Below are positions 17,721 to 26,472 of a DNA stretch of 40,438 nt, piece after piece. The notes beneath the pieces are model-generated. The model was not told the origin of the DNA and did no database searches. It saw only the letters and a program-made list of their open reading frames with translations. The stretch lies in contig NZ_JAQPOK010000160.1 in NCBI RefSeq assembly GCF_030068445.1, positions 1 to 40,438 on the forward strand, written 5' to 3'. Position 1 is the stretch's first letter; each line of letters starts with the position of its first letter. The stretch is from Roseofilum halophilum BLCC-M91 (GTDB taxonomy: Bacteria > Cyanobacteriota > Cyanobacteriia > Cyanobacteriales > Desertifilaceae). The position numbers and the translations under genes are program-made.

Positions 17721-19319
17721 ATGAACTCTGAGTATCGAGCAAAAAAAACCTTTACCATTACAACCCCTCTATACTACGTCAATGACTTACCCCATATTGG
17801 CAGCGCCTATACCACCATTGCCGCCGATGTTTTAGCCCGCTACTGGAGACTGCGAGGGGAAGAAGTCTTGATGATTACGGGGACAGACGAACATGGCTTA
17901 AAAATTCAACGGACTGCCCAAGAGCGGGGGAAAGACCCCCAAGCCCATTGCGATGAAATTGTCCAGGGGTTTGAAACCCTCTGGCACAAGCTCAATATCC
18001 AGTACGATCGCTTTAGTCGCACGACAGCAGATAAACATCATCAAATTGTGCAAGAGTTCTTCCAACGAGTTTGGGATAATGGGGACATTTATCAAGGGGT
18101 GCAAAAAGGATGGTACTGTGTTTCCTGCGAAGAATTTAAAGAAGAACGAGACCTGCTCGATGGCCATCGCTGTCCGATCCATACCAACAAAGCCACAGAA
18201 TGGCGAGATGAAAATAACTATTTCTTCCGGTTGTCGAAATACCAAGACCGGCTAGAAGCCTTCTATAGTGAGAATCCTGACTTTATTCAACCGGAAAGTC
18301 GTCGCAATGAAGTATTAAGTTTTGTTGCCCGTGGACTGCAAGATTTTTCCATCTCGCGGGTGAACTTAAATTGGGGATTTCCAGTTCCCACAGATCCTGA
18401 ACATACCCTGTATGTCTGGTTCGACGCGCTCTTGGGCTATATTACTGCCTTACTCGATCCGGAAGATTCCCCCAGTTTAGAGAAGGCCATAGCTCGGTGG
18501 TGGCCGATTCAAACTCATCTGATTGGTAAAGATATTCTCCGCTTCCACACGGTCTATTGGCCAGCAATGCTGATGTCTGCGGGGCTACCGTTACCCAGAC
18601 GAGTCTTTGGCCATGGCTTTTTGACCAAAGACGGGATGAAAATGGGGAAAAGTGTTGGTAATACGTTGAACCCCTATGAGTTAGTGGATCGCTATGGGGC
18701 CGATGCGGTTCGCTACTATTTTCTCAAGGAAATCGAGTTTGGTAAAGATGGGGATTTTAATGAAACCCGATTTATTAATGTTCTTAATGCGGATCTGGCT
18801 AATGATTTAGGAAATCTACTCAATCGGACTCTAGGGATGGCGAAAAAGTATTGCCAAGGTCAAGTACCGGAAATCAGCCCCGATCGCATTCCCGACGATC
18901 ACCCCCTGAAAACTTTGGGAACCTCCTTGAAGTCAAAAGTGGATCTCGGTTATAATGACCTTTCCTATTCCCAAGCCTGTGAAGCTATTCTGGCCCTTGT
19001 CCGAAGCAGTAATAAATATATTGACGAGCAAGCGCCCTGGACATTGTATAAACAAGGACAACAGGAAGCCGTTGCAGAAGTTCTCTACTCAGTTCTAGAA
19101 TCCGTTCGTTTAGCAGCCTATCTGTTCTCACCGATTATTCCGGGCATTAGCACTGCCATCTATAATCAATTGGGTTTTAGTGTTGATTTTAACGAAAATA
19201 CGGATCTAAAGAACCAAATTTCCTTTGACACTCATGGGCAATGGGGAATCTTACCAACTCAACAAGCGTTAGGCAAACCCAAGCCTGTTTTTCAACGTCT
19301 AGAGTTAATTGAAGCTTAA
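17721..19319 (+). CDS. metG: methionyl-tRNA synthetase
   Basis: Charges tRNA-Met. Class I synthetase of 532 residues. The HIGH motif is PHIGS at 24-28. The zinc-knuckle region (WYCVSCEEF...HRC) is of the one-knuckle bacterial type. The KMSKS loop reads KMGKS. The C-terminal anticodon-binding helical domain contains ANDLGNLLNRTL. No C-terminal tRNA-binding (Trbp111-like) extension is present, as is usual for this length. labA follows after about 80 bp. Confidence 0.96.
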   Translation: MNSEYRAKKTFTITTPLYYVNDLPHIGSAYTTIAADVLARYWRLRGEEVLMITGTDEHGLKIQRTAQERGKDPQAHCDEIVQGFETLWHKLNIQYDRFSRTTADKHHQIVQEFFQRVWDNGDIYQGVQKGWYCVSCEEFKEERDLLDGHRCPIHTNKATEWRDENNYFFRLSKYQDRLEAFYSENPDFIQPESRRNEVLSFVARGLQDFSISRVNLNWGFPVPTDPEHTLYVWFDALLGYITALLDPEDSPSLEKAIARWWPIQTHLIGKDILRFHTVYWPAMLMSAGLPLPRRVFGHGFLTKDGMKMGKSVGNTLNPYELVDRYGADAVRYYFLKEIEFGKDGDFNETRFINVLNADLANDLGNLLNRTLGMAKKYCQGQVPEISPDRIPDDHPLKTLGTSLKSKVDLGYNDLSYSQACEAILALVRSSNKYIDEQAPWTLYKQGQQEAVAEVLYSVLESVRLAAYLFSPIIPGISTAIYNQLGFSVDFNENTDLKNQISFDTHGQWGILPTQQALGKPKPVFQRLELIEA

Positions 19320-19402
19320 ATTTGATATAATAACAAGCTTTACCTTTCCCTTTCCAAACCACCATAAAACCATAAGATTTTAATAACTGAGGTATAACAA
19401 TA

Positions 19403-20017
19403 ATGTATGAATCGATGGAACAAAATCAAAGTCTATGTACTCCAGAACAGGTGCTGTCCAATCGGGGAACGGTGGCAATTTTTATTGATGGTTCTAATCT
19501 GTTTTATGCCGCCTTGCAATTGGGGATGGAGATTGATTACACCAAGTTATTGTGCCGCTTAACCAATGGTTCGCGCTTGTTACGTTCGTTTTTCTATACG
19601 GGAGTCGATCGCACCAATGAGAAGCAGCAAGGATTCTTGTTATGGATGCGTCGCAATGGCTATCGGGTGATTGCGAAGGATTTGGTGCAACTGCCCGATG
19701 GCTCGAAAAAGGCGAATTTGGATGTGGAAATTGCGGTGGATATGATGGCGTTAGTGGGCTGTTACGATACGGCGGTATTGGTGAGTGGTGATGGGGATCT
19801 CGCCTATGCAGTGGATTCGGTGAGCTATCGGGGGGTGCGGGTAGAAGTGGTGAGCTTGCGATCGATGACGAGTGATAGTTTGATTAATGTGGCCGATCGC
19901 TATATCGATCTCGAAAGCATTAAGGAAGATATCCAGAAAACTCCCCGACAAAACACCTATTCCTATCGTCCCTTATCGAGTCTAAGTCTGATGGATGAAC
20001 GACAGGAAAAACGATAA
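19403..20017 (+). CDS. labA: NYN-domain protein, LabA-like
   Basis: 204 residues. NYN (PIN-like) domain with the acidic residues expected of a metal-dependent RNase fold: IDGSNLFY at 28-35, LDVEIAVDMMAL, and SGDGDLAYAVD. It matches the LabA family. In Synechococcus elongatus, LabA acts in circadian output by repressing RpaA-dependent gene expression; whether it cuts RNA is unclear. GAGG lies 10 bases before ATG 19403. The stop overlaps the start of lptC by one base (TAATG), suggesting translational coupling. The symbol is by homology; several LabA-like paralogues are common in cyanobacteria. Confidence 0.85.
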   Translation: MYESMEQNQSLCTPEQVLSNRGTVAIFIDGSNLFYAALQLGMEIDYTKLLCRLTNGSRLLRSFFYTGVDRTNEKQQGFLLWMRRNGYRVIAKDLVQLPDGSKKANLDVEIAVDMMALVGCYDTAVLVSGDGDLAYAVDSVSYRGVRVEVVSLRSMTSDSLINVADRYIDLESIKEDIQKTPRQNTYSYRPLSSLSLMDERQEKR

Positions 20018-21231
20018 TGTTATGGAGTACAGGGTTGAAGTATCAAAGCATGAGTCCCAAAAGCTCTTGCATTGTGCGAAGCACTCTATCCTTAATTTTA
20101 GCGATCGCTTTATCCGCTTGTGGGGGATCGAATCCCTCCGATCGACTGGTGGAAGCAGCATCCGATGCTGAATCCTCTGATGAGGTTCAATTGGTCTTTA
20201 AGGATATCACTCTAGAACAGGGAGATAATCAAGGTCAGTTATTATGGAAAGTCCATGCCAAATCAGCAACTTATAGTGAAGATCGACAAATTGCCATCGT
20301 TGAAGAACCATTAGGGGAATTGTATCAAGATGGAAAATTAGTCTATCGGGTGGAAGCTAAACGCGGAGAAGTTCACCAAGATGGCAATTTGATTTTACTT
20401 AAAGACGAAATTAAGGCGATCGCCGTTGAAGATGAAGTCGTTTTGGAAGGCAATGAACTGGAATGGCGACCCCATGCGGATGTGCTGATTGTTCATAATA
20501 CCCTAACCGGTTCCCATCCCCAGGTGGAAGCCAAAGCCGATCAAGCTAAAGTGTATAGCCGTTTGCGACAAATGGAATTGATCGGCAATGTAGAGGCTAT
20601 TACCCATACTCCCCAGTTACGGATGAACACCGAACACTTAGTCTGGTTGATGAAAGATCGGCAAGTGGTGGGATCGGTTCCCCTGGAAGTCAAACACTAT
20701 GAAGAGGAGGAAGCAACGGAACAAAAGTTAACTGATGAACCCAAAACTCCCCCCAGTCACACGGCCTTAGCTGGAGGGAGTATGGTGGATTTAGAGAATG
20801 AATCGGTTACCTTGATGAATCAAGTCACCTTAACCGCAGCGAATCCAGCTTTAGAAGCCAAAAGCGATTCCATGACCTGGGACTTGAAATCCCAGTCTGT
20901 GGGAGCTAATCAGAAGATTACCCTAGAACATTTGGATGAACAACTGACTTTAGTGGCCGATCGCGGTACGGTAGATTTAGCCAATCAAGTGGCCCATTTA
21001 ACGGAAAATGTTCGGGTAACTGGGGGACGCAATCAGTCGGATCTATCGGCAGAAAATGTTACCTGGTCTTTTGGCACGGAAGAGGTGGAAGCCACGGGGA
21101 ATGTGACCTATCGACAAGTGAATCCCCCTGTGTTTCTGCAAGGGGCTAGGGCCTTTGGTCAGTTACGGGATCAAAATATTACTGTAACCAGTGGCGATCG
21201 CACCAGAGTGGTGACGGAGATTATCCCTTAG
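20017..21231 (+). CDS. lptC: LPS export protein LptC (cyanobacterial long form)
   Basis: Links the inner-membrane LptBFG exporter to the periplasmic LptA bridge in lipopolysaccharide transport. 404 residues, about twice the E. coli length, as is usual in cyanobacteria. A lipoprotein signal is visible: a hydrophobic stretch then LSACGG, with the lipidation Cys near residue 35. Residues about 55-190 match the LptC fold (VFKDITLEQGDNQGQLLWKV). The remainder consists of repeating beta-strand motifs like LptA/OstA (LTENVRVTGG, EATGNVTYRQ). ATG 20017 overlaps the labA stop and has AGGA 9 bases upstream; ATG 20050 is an alternative giving a shorter signal peptide. Confidence 0.85.
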   Translation: MLWSTGLKYQSMSPKSSCIVRSTLSLILAIALSACGGSNPSDRLVEAASDAESSDEVQLVFKDITLEQGDNQGQLLWKVHAKSATYSEDRQIAIVEEPLGELYQDGKLVYRVEAKRGEVHQDGNLILLKDEIKAIAVEDEVVLEGNELEWRPHADVLIVHNTLTGSHPQVEAKADQAKVYSRLRQMELIGNVEAITHTPQLRMNTEHLVWLMKDRQVVGSVPLEVKHYEEEEATEQKLTDEPKTPPSHTALAGGSMVDLENESVTLMNQVTLTAANPALEAKSDSMTWDLKSQSVGANQKITLEHLDEQLTLVADRGTVDLANQVAHLTENVRVTGGRNQSDLSAENVTWSFGTEEVEATGNVTYRQVNPPVFLQGARAFGQLRDQNITVTSGDRTRVVTEIIP

Positions 21232-21262
21232 ATTCGGGTTCAGGCGATCGCGAAACGGAGTT

Positions 21263-22060
21263 TTATCGGCGAATCAAAACCGCCATCCCTTTATGCAGTT
21301 TACGTTGCAGGGAAAAGGGCAAAGAACCGGTAAATTTTTCGATGCCATCCACTACCCCCTTGGGCAAAATTTTCAAGAGATATTCGAGTTTAATATGGCC
21401 ATTGGTTAAGGAATTGGTAAACAAGCGAATTTCTTCGATTTCTAATCCCGCTTGCTTCACCAGGGGCGAAATTTCATCGGTGTGCATCAGAAAAATATGA
21501 CCATCCGAATTGGGGCTAAATTGTTGTTCTTCGTACAAAGATGGATCGGGACAATCGGAAAACTTGGGTAAATTATGGCGAATATATTCCCCATTGGGCG
21601 TGGTCATCACAATATACCCTCCTGGCTTCACCAATTGGGAAATTTTTTGCAGAAATCGATCGGGATGGGCTACATGCTCAATAATTTCCGTAATCAAGAC
21701 CACATCAAAGCAAGAATCAAACCCTAAATCAAATAAATTACCAGGGGCATACTCAATATTGCCCTTTTCATACTTCATTTTCACGTAATCTACTAATTCC
21801 GATCGCAAGTCATTCCAAGTCACTTGGTAGCCCAATTCCGCCAGCCACAAACTATAATTGCCTTGAGAAGCTGCCACATCTAACACCTTAGCTCCCGGTT
21901 GGGCCACTTTTTGCACCAAATCAATCACCACCTGACGGCGATTCTGGTAAGCATAGGTATGACCCAGAATCCGGCGATCGCCATAAATTTCCATCTGGTC
22001 ATAGTAAAATACTTCTTGCCAACTTGCGGGGGATTCTGGGGGAAGAGCGATCTGCTTCAT
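21263..22060 (-). CDS. class I SAM-dependent methyltransferase
   Basis: 265 residues with a Rossmann-type methyltransferase core. SAM motif I is VLDVAASQGNYSLWLAE (about 60-76), the acidic end of strand 2 is WNDLRSE, and ITEIIEHVAHPDRFL is motif II-like. LVKPGGYIVMTTPNG is the post-motif strand. The acceptor cannot be named; its place at the edge of the glycan region suggests a sugar or lipid-linked glycan. AGGAGA lies 9 bases before the ATG. It is divergent from the following glycosyltransferase and convergent with lptC. Confidence 0.88.
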   Translation of the reverse strand: MKQIALPPESPASWQEVFYYDQMEIYGDRRILGHTYAYQNRRQVVIDLVQKVAQPGAKVLDVAASQGNYSLWLAELGYQVTWNDLRSELVDYVKMKYEKGNIEYAPGNLFDLGFDSCFDVVLITEIIEHVAHPDRFLQKISQLVKPGGYIVMTTPNGEYIRHNLPKFSDCPDPSLYEEQQFSPNSDGHIFLMHTDEISPLVKQAGLEIEEIRLFTNSLTNGHIKLEYLLKILPKGVVDGIEKFTGSLPFSLQRKLHKGMAVLIRR

Positions 22061-22118
22061 GGCTGAATTTCTCCTAGGTTATGGTAAAACGTATCAGTAG
22101 AGTCTTCCACATAATTAT

Positions 22119-23324
22119 ATGAAAATTCTTATGCTTTCCTCCACTTTTCCTTACCCCCCTAGTCGGTCAGGAACAGAAGTGAGGACGTTTAATCTGCTTA
22201 AATATTTACAAAAAGACCATCAAGTAACCGTAGTTGCCCAGCGATCGCCCGATGTCACTGATGAAGATATTACCGGTTTGCAGGATCATGTCAGCGATCT
22301 GAAGATTTTTCCCATTCTCGCCGATGAGCGCAAAGGGGCGATCGCCAAAGGAAAGCGCCTATTCTCCTCGTTCTGGGAAGGAAAACCCCAAAATGTGATT
22401 CACCGTTACCTCAAGGATATTCAAACCCTGGTTCTTGAAGGAGTGGAGCAGGGTAAATACGATGCCATTACCTGCGAACATAGTGCCAACGCCGTTTATT
22501 TACGTCCAGAGCTAAAAAATCGGGTGGGGATGGTGGTGAATGTCCATAGTTCCATGTATTGGGGAACCAAAAATGCCATTGATACCGGAGCGTCCGAAAA
22601 CCCCTGGCGCGATCGCCTGTATTTACCCGTTCTCTACCGCTACGAAAAACAATATTCCCAAATTACAGACAAACTGGTTGTCACTACAGTAGATGACCAA
22701 AAACAACTGCAAATTTTTGCCCCGGCTTCTAAAATTGAAGTCATTCCCAATGGCGTAGATCTAGAGTTATTTCCCTATCGAACCCACGATCCTGGCGGTT
22801 ATACCTTAGCCTTTGTGGGATCAATGGACTTAACCCACAACATGGATGCAGCCATTTTCTTTGCCAAGAAAGTCTTACCCCAACTGCGCCAGCGCTATCC
22901 TGAAGTCAAATATCGCATTATTGGCAATCGTCCGACTCCTCAAATTAAAGCCTTAGCCAACCAACCCGGTGTAGAAGTCACTGGAAGAGTCCCCTCCATG
23001 GTGGAAGCGCTCCATCAAACCACCATCTGTGTCGTCTCCTTACAAACCGGTTTTGGCATTAAAAACAAGACCCTAGAAGCCATGGCAGCCGGTGTACCGG
23101 TTGTGGGGAGCGATCGCGGTTTAGAAGGACTCGATGCTGATAGCACTGCCTTGCGAGCCAATACGGTAGAAGAGTACATTGAAACCATTTCCCGATTATT
23201 TGAGAACCCCGAACTCAGAGCCAAACTCTCTCAAAATGGTCGCAAACTCATTGAAGATCGGTTCACTTGGGAACAGATGGGCAAAAAATATGAAGAAACT
23301 TTAGCAAACGCTCGCTCAAGGTAA
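22119..23324 (+). CDS. glycosyltransferase family 4 (GT-B)
   Basis: 401 residues. The N-terminal MLSSTFPYPPSRSGTEVRTFNLL is the acceptor-side Rossmann start of GT4 enzymes. The C-terminal nucleotide-sugar domain has LAFVGSMDLTHNMDAAIFF and the E-x7-E-like element IKNKTLEAMAAGVPVV. The family transfers a sugar with retention to a growing glycan at the inner membrane; donor and acceptor are unknown. The gap after it (23325-23401) holds a CCTTTTG-type short tandem repeat. Confidence 0.9.
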   Translation: MKILMLSSTFPYPPSRSGTEVRTFNLLKYLQKDHQVTVVAQRSPDVTDEDITGLQDHVSDLKIFPILADERKGAIAKGKRLFSSFWEGKPQNVIHRYLKDIQTLVLEGVEQGKYDAITCEHSANAVYLRPELKNRVGMVVNVHSSMYWGTKNAIDTGASENPWRDRLYLPVLYRYEKQYSQITDKLVVTTVDDQKQLQIFAPASKIEVIPNGVDLELFPYRTHDPGGYTLAFVGSMDLTHNMDAAIFFAKKVLPQLRQRYPEVKYRIIGNRPTPQIKALANQPGVEVTGRVPSMVEALHQTTICVVSLQTGFGIKNKTLEAMAAGVPVVGSDRGLEGLDADSTALRANTVEEYIETISRLFENPELRAKLSQNGRKLIEDRFTWEQMGKKYEETLANARSR

Positions 23325-23383
23325 AAGAAAACAGTGGGAGAAAAGGGCGAAACTAGCTTTTTCCCATTCCCCATTCCCTCTTA

Positions 23384-23402
23384 CCTTTTGCCTTTTGCCT
23401 TT
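23384..23402. repeat. CCTTTTG short tandem repeat
   Basis: ACCTTTTGCCTTTTGCCTTT, with a 7-base period. Such short tandemly repeated repeats are frequent between genes of filamentous cyanobacteria. A second copy lies at 39523-39550. Confidence 0.8.
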
Positions 23403-24352
23403 CAACGATAGAGTTCCTGAACCCATTTCCATTCCTGAGTTAACCCCTCCTCTAGGGAAACTTGAGGCTGATATCCGATCAGTTTATTGGCTTTAGAAAC
23501 ATCGGCACTCGTATGGCGAGCATCTCCCATGGCGCGATCAATGTGGTTTCTACGGATAGGTTGACCCACAATTTTTTCCATCGTATCCAACACATCCGTC
23601 AGTACCACCCGACTGCCACCACCAATATTAAAAATTTCCCCCACCCCATCAGTCGCCGTTGCCGCCGCCATATTCGCCGCCACAGCATCCTTAATAAACG
23701 TGAAATCCCTCGTTTGTTGACCATCTCCGTAGACATCGATCGCCCGATCTTCCAAAACAGCCTTGTAAAATTTGTGAAACGCCATATCCGGACGTTGACG
23801 GGGGCCATACACCGTAAAATACCGGAGTGCCGTAAACGGAACCTGGAAATTTTGGTGATATAACACACATAACCGTTCCGCCGCTAACTTCGTAATCCCA
23901 TAGGGAGAAACCGGTTGGGGAGGAATCAGTTCCGAAGTCGGAAAGGTTTCCGCATTGCCATACACGGAAGAGGTAGAAGCATAGACAAACCGCTTCAAGG
24001 TCTTCACAGTTTTTGCTGCTTCCAGCATAATTTGAGTGGCGTTAATATTCCGTTCCGTATAGGAGCGAAACCCTTCCCCCCAACTCGCACGCACCCCCGC
24101 TTGCGCTGCTTGGTGATAAACCACTTCTACATCGGTAAGCAGGGAATTCCAGTCTAAGGTTTGAATATCCCCTTCTACCAGCGTGAACTGCGGATGATTT
24201 TCAAAACTGCTGACATTCCGGCGTTTCAGCGTTGGGTCATAATAGTCATTAAATTGATCGATCCCAATCACTTCTTGACCTTCATTGAGTAAGGTTTCCG
24301 CTAAGGTGGAACCGATAAAACCCGCCACACCGGTTACAATTACTTTAGTCAT
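23402..24352 (-). CDS. NAD-dependent sugar-nucleotide epimerase/dehydratase
   Basis: 316 residues, extended short-chain dehydrogenase fold. NAD-binding motif GVAGFIGS at 8-15, the catalytic STSS at about 126-129, and Y151xxxK155 (YGITK). ALRYFTVYGPRQRPDMAF is typical of the UDP-glucose/UDP-glucuronate 4-epimerase branch. It supplies an activated sugar for the neighbouring glycosyltransferases. The exact substrate is not decided by sequence. It is slightly shorter than classical GalE. Confidence 0.88.
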   Translation of the reverse strand: MTKVIVTGVAGFIGSTLAETLLNEGQEVIGIDQFNDYYDPTLKRRNVSSFENHPQFTLVEGDIQTLDWNSLLTDVEVVYHQAAQAGVRASWGEGFRSYTERNINATQIMLEAAKTVKTLKRFVYASTSSVYGNAETFPTSELIPPQPVSPYGITKLAAERLCVLYHQNFQVPFTALRYFTVYGPRQRPDMAFHKFYKAVLEDRAIDVYGDGQQTRDFTFIKDAVAANMAAATATDGVGEIFNIGGGSRVVLTDVLDTMEKIVGQPIRRNHIDRAMGDARHTSADVSKANKLIGYQPQVSLEEGLTQEWKWVQELYR

Positions 24353-24401
24353 TATGAAGATAGTTTTTAGCTCTCATTTCTGGACAATTATAAAAGATGA
24401 A

Positions 24402-25319
24402 TTAACCGATGATGGTTTTCTTAATCTTTCTCAGCTTTTGTTTCCATTGGGGTTCTGGTTTGGGCGCTGGAGGATCGGCCGGAGGATTGGGATCGCCAAG
24501 ATAGCGGTAATATCTCCAAATATTCCAATAGGGACAACCGGGTTCAATCCGCATCCCTGCCCAGTGAAGATATTGTAGGGGTTGGTTCGTTTTGGGGTCA
24601 ATTAAGGTATTTCCCTGTTGCTGGAAATGGGGACTGCCTGCCCAACTTCCTGGTGCTTTTCCGGGTCTGCGAACGACATTAAAGCGCCGGTTAATTCGCT
24701 TTAGGATCGTATAGTTAATGATGGGCTGATCGGAGGTTTTTTGACTAAAGTCGAAGTATTCAGGATGTTGGGCGCATTCGGTAAAGGCTTCATAGAGATC
24801 GGTTTCGCTCAAGAAGTTCTTTTTAGAGGCCCAAAATCCACAGTTAAAGATGTCTTGGAGATCGGTTGGCGTAAATACACCGTCTTCAATCACTTTGTTG
24901 GTAAATACGTTGGTAATGCCACCAGCATGTTGATAGTCACAACACAGAAAGTCGTATTTGTCAAGATAATTGAGGTTGTCGATAATCTTTTCAAAAACGA
25001 CGATATCAGTATCAATATAGAGAAATTGATCGAAGTCTCCAAACCAACAGGCTTGTTTGCGGAATTGGTTGGGACGGGCGAAAAAGCCTTCACCAAAGAT
25101 ATCATAGAGCTTTTGAGAGAGCCGCTTAATGAAGTCTAGATCTCCGTATAGAGATACTCCATAGTCGTTTTTGAGTCTTTGGGCAATATTCTGATAGTTG
25201 TCGTCATAGGGAATCAGGACGACGGGGGTATCTTGGTCGTAATATCGGATACTATTGAGGAGGGCGATCGCCTGCTCGGTAAATTTATCGTTTGCTGTAA
25301 TGTAAATTCCACGATTCAT
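24402..25319 (-). CDS. Npun_R2821/Npun_R2823-family glycosyltransferase
   Basis: 305 residues. It starts MNRGIYITANDKFTEQAIALLNS and has a DxD-type metal motif in LYIDTDIVVFE (near residue 100). Late family signatures are NCGFWASKK and LQYLHWAGM. Fold and motifs fit a GT-A transferase (GT8-like); no member's reaction is known to me. It starts 2 bp after the stop of its upstream paralogue. AGGA, which straddles that gene's last codons, lies 8 bases before the ATG, so the two are very likely coupled. Confidence 0.85.
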   Translation of the reverse strand: MNRGIYITANDKFTEQAIALLNSIRYYDQDTPVVLIPYDDNYQNIAQRLKNDYGVSLYGDLDFIKRLSQKLYDIFGEGFFARPNQFRKQACWFGDFDQFLYIDTDIVVFEKIIDNLNYLDKYDFLCCDYQHAGGITNVFTNKVIEDGVFTPTDLQDIFNCGFWASKKNFLSETDLYEAFTECAQHPEYFDFSQKTSDQPIINYTILKRINRRFNVVRRPGKAPGSWAGSPHFQQQGNTLIDPKTNQPLQYLHWAGMRIEPGCPYWNIWRYYRYLGDPNPPADPPAPKPEPQWKQKLRKIKKTIIG

Positions 25320-25321
25320 GA

Positions 25322-26335
25322 TTACTTCCTAGAGGTCTTCATCCCTAATTTGCGAAACACTTTATCCATAAATGTGGGAGGTGGGTTATAGGGTTTAGGT
25401 TTACCAACAAATTGAGGTCGTTTCTCTGGCTCATGGAGATAACGATAGTGCAAGAAAATATCTCGATAGGGAAAGTCTAAGTTTTCTCCAGCACAGAGTC
25501 GAGTAAACACCTTAGAAGATATGCCAATATAGTGCAGGTAAGTGAGCTGTACCCCTTTATCATAGAGCAAATGATCCCGTTGCTCAAAGTGAGGAGAAGT
25601 TACGGAACATCCCGTGGTTTGCTCTTTGGGGAGTTGTAAGGAAAAGTTATACGCTGGATGATTAGAGCGCATAGTCATATAGTTCAGGATAGACTGATCC
25701 GGCCCATTGGGGTATAAAATTTCTGCTTCACCTGATTCCAATTGCTGGAGTAACCACTCTCGCGTTTCTTTAGGAAACAATCCTCGTTTAGAGCCATAAA
25801 ATCCAGCACAAAAAATCTCCGAACTTAAACGCTCTTGTGGAAAAATTTTCCCAACCTTCTCAGAGTTGATATTATAAACATGACTGAGATCTTTATATTG
25901 GAAATCATAGACCACAAAATCTCGATCGTTGATGCGATCGAAAATAAAATCTAACTGATTTAAAACCAGTACATCGCCATCACAATAAATAAATTTTTCT
26001 AAAGGACTATTTTCATCAAAAGCACAAAACCTCCGATGCATTCCCAAACGATTAACACCTTGAATTCCTCTTGAGTTCCAATTTTGTAAAGCAGAAGGAT
26101 GTCCCTTCCAAATTTCGTAAGCAAAGTCTTCCCATCGAGAAAGAATCTCTTCATCACAGAGAAGCTCTACATTGTTTCGACTTTTGACTAAATCCTGAAT
26201 TTGGTTTAAGCGGTTATCATAAGGGATAATCCAAACGGGAAACTCTGGACTGAGATTAACTTCAATACTGTTTAACAGAGCCACCACTTGATCGTAGACG
26301 ACATCATTAGCAAGGGTATATATTCCATCAGTCAT
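25322..26335 (-). CDS. Npun_R2821/Npun_R2823-family glycosyltransferase, paralogue
   Basis: 337 residues, same plan as its downstream neighbour: MTDGIYTLANDVVYDQVVALLNS at the start, YCDGDVLVLN as the metal-binding motif, then CAGFYGSKRG and LTYLHYIGI. The two have diverged well beyond recent duplication. There is no Shine-Dalgarno in front of the ATG. Instead the start codon lies inside one arm of a 14-base inverted repeat whose partner is in the leader (see the separate entry). That may control translation of this gene and, through coupling, of the next one. Confidence 0.83.
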   Translation of the reverse strand: MTDGIYTLANDVVYDQVVALLNSIEVNLSPEFPVWIIPYDNRLNQIQDLVKSRNNVELLCDEEILSRWEDFAYEIWKGHPSALQNWNSRGIQGVNRLGMHRRFCAFDENSPLEKFIYCDGDVLVLNQLDFIFDRINDRDFVVYDFQYKDLSHVYNINSEKVGKIFPQERLSSEIFCAGFYGSKRGLFPKETREWLLQQLESGEAEILYPNGPDQSILNYMTMRSNHPAYNFSLQLPKEQTTGCSVTSPHFEQRDHLLYDKGVQLTYLHYIGISSKVFTRLCAGENLDFPYRDIFLHYRYLHEPEKRPQFVGKPKPYNPPPTFMDKVFRKLGMKTSRK

Positions 26336-26404
26336 AAGCTTATTATCTGTAGGTAAATACAGAAATTATGGAAAAACAGGTTTGTCTCCATTATGACTGA
26401 TGGA
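26324..26404 (-). promoter_or_regulatory. inverted repeat covering the start codon of the 25322-26335 gene
   Basis: TCCATCAGTCATAA (26324-26337, plus strand) is the exact reverse complement of TTATGACTGATGGA (26391-26404). In the minus-strand mRNA the upstream arm would pair with the first codons including AUG (26335-26333), with a 53-base loop. A 14-bp perfect match at this place is unlikely by chance, but its function is inference. Confidence 0.5.
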
Positions 26405-26472
26405 TTCTGACTTTGGCAAGGCTTGTCGGGTTTACAAGTAGTCTAAAAACAAAGATCGAGAAAATCAGTTTT

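Noticed and set aside
23462-23863. 133-codon plus-strand frame inside the epimerase gene
   Set aside because: Antisense shadow of a clear minus-strand enzyme; composition not protein-like.
24741-25139. 132-codon plus-strand frame inside the Npun-family gene
   Set aside because: Antisense shadow; the minus strand has the family motifs and the coupled start.
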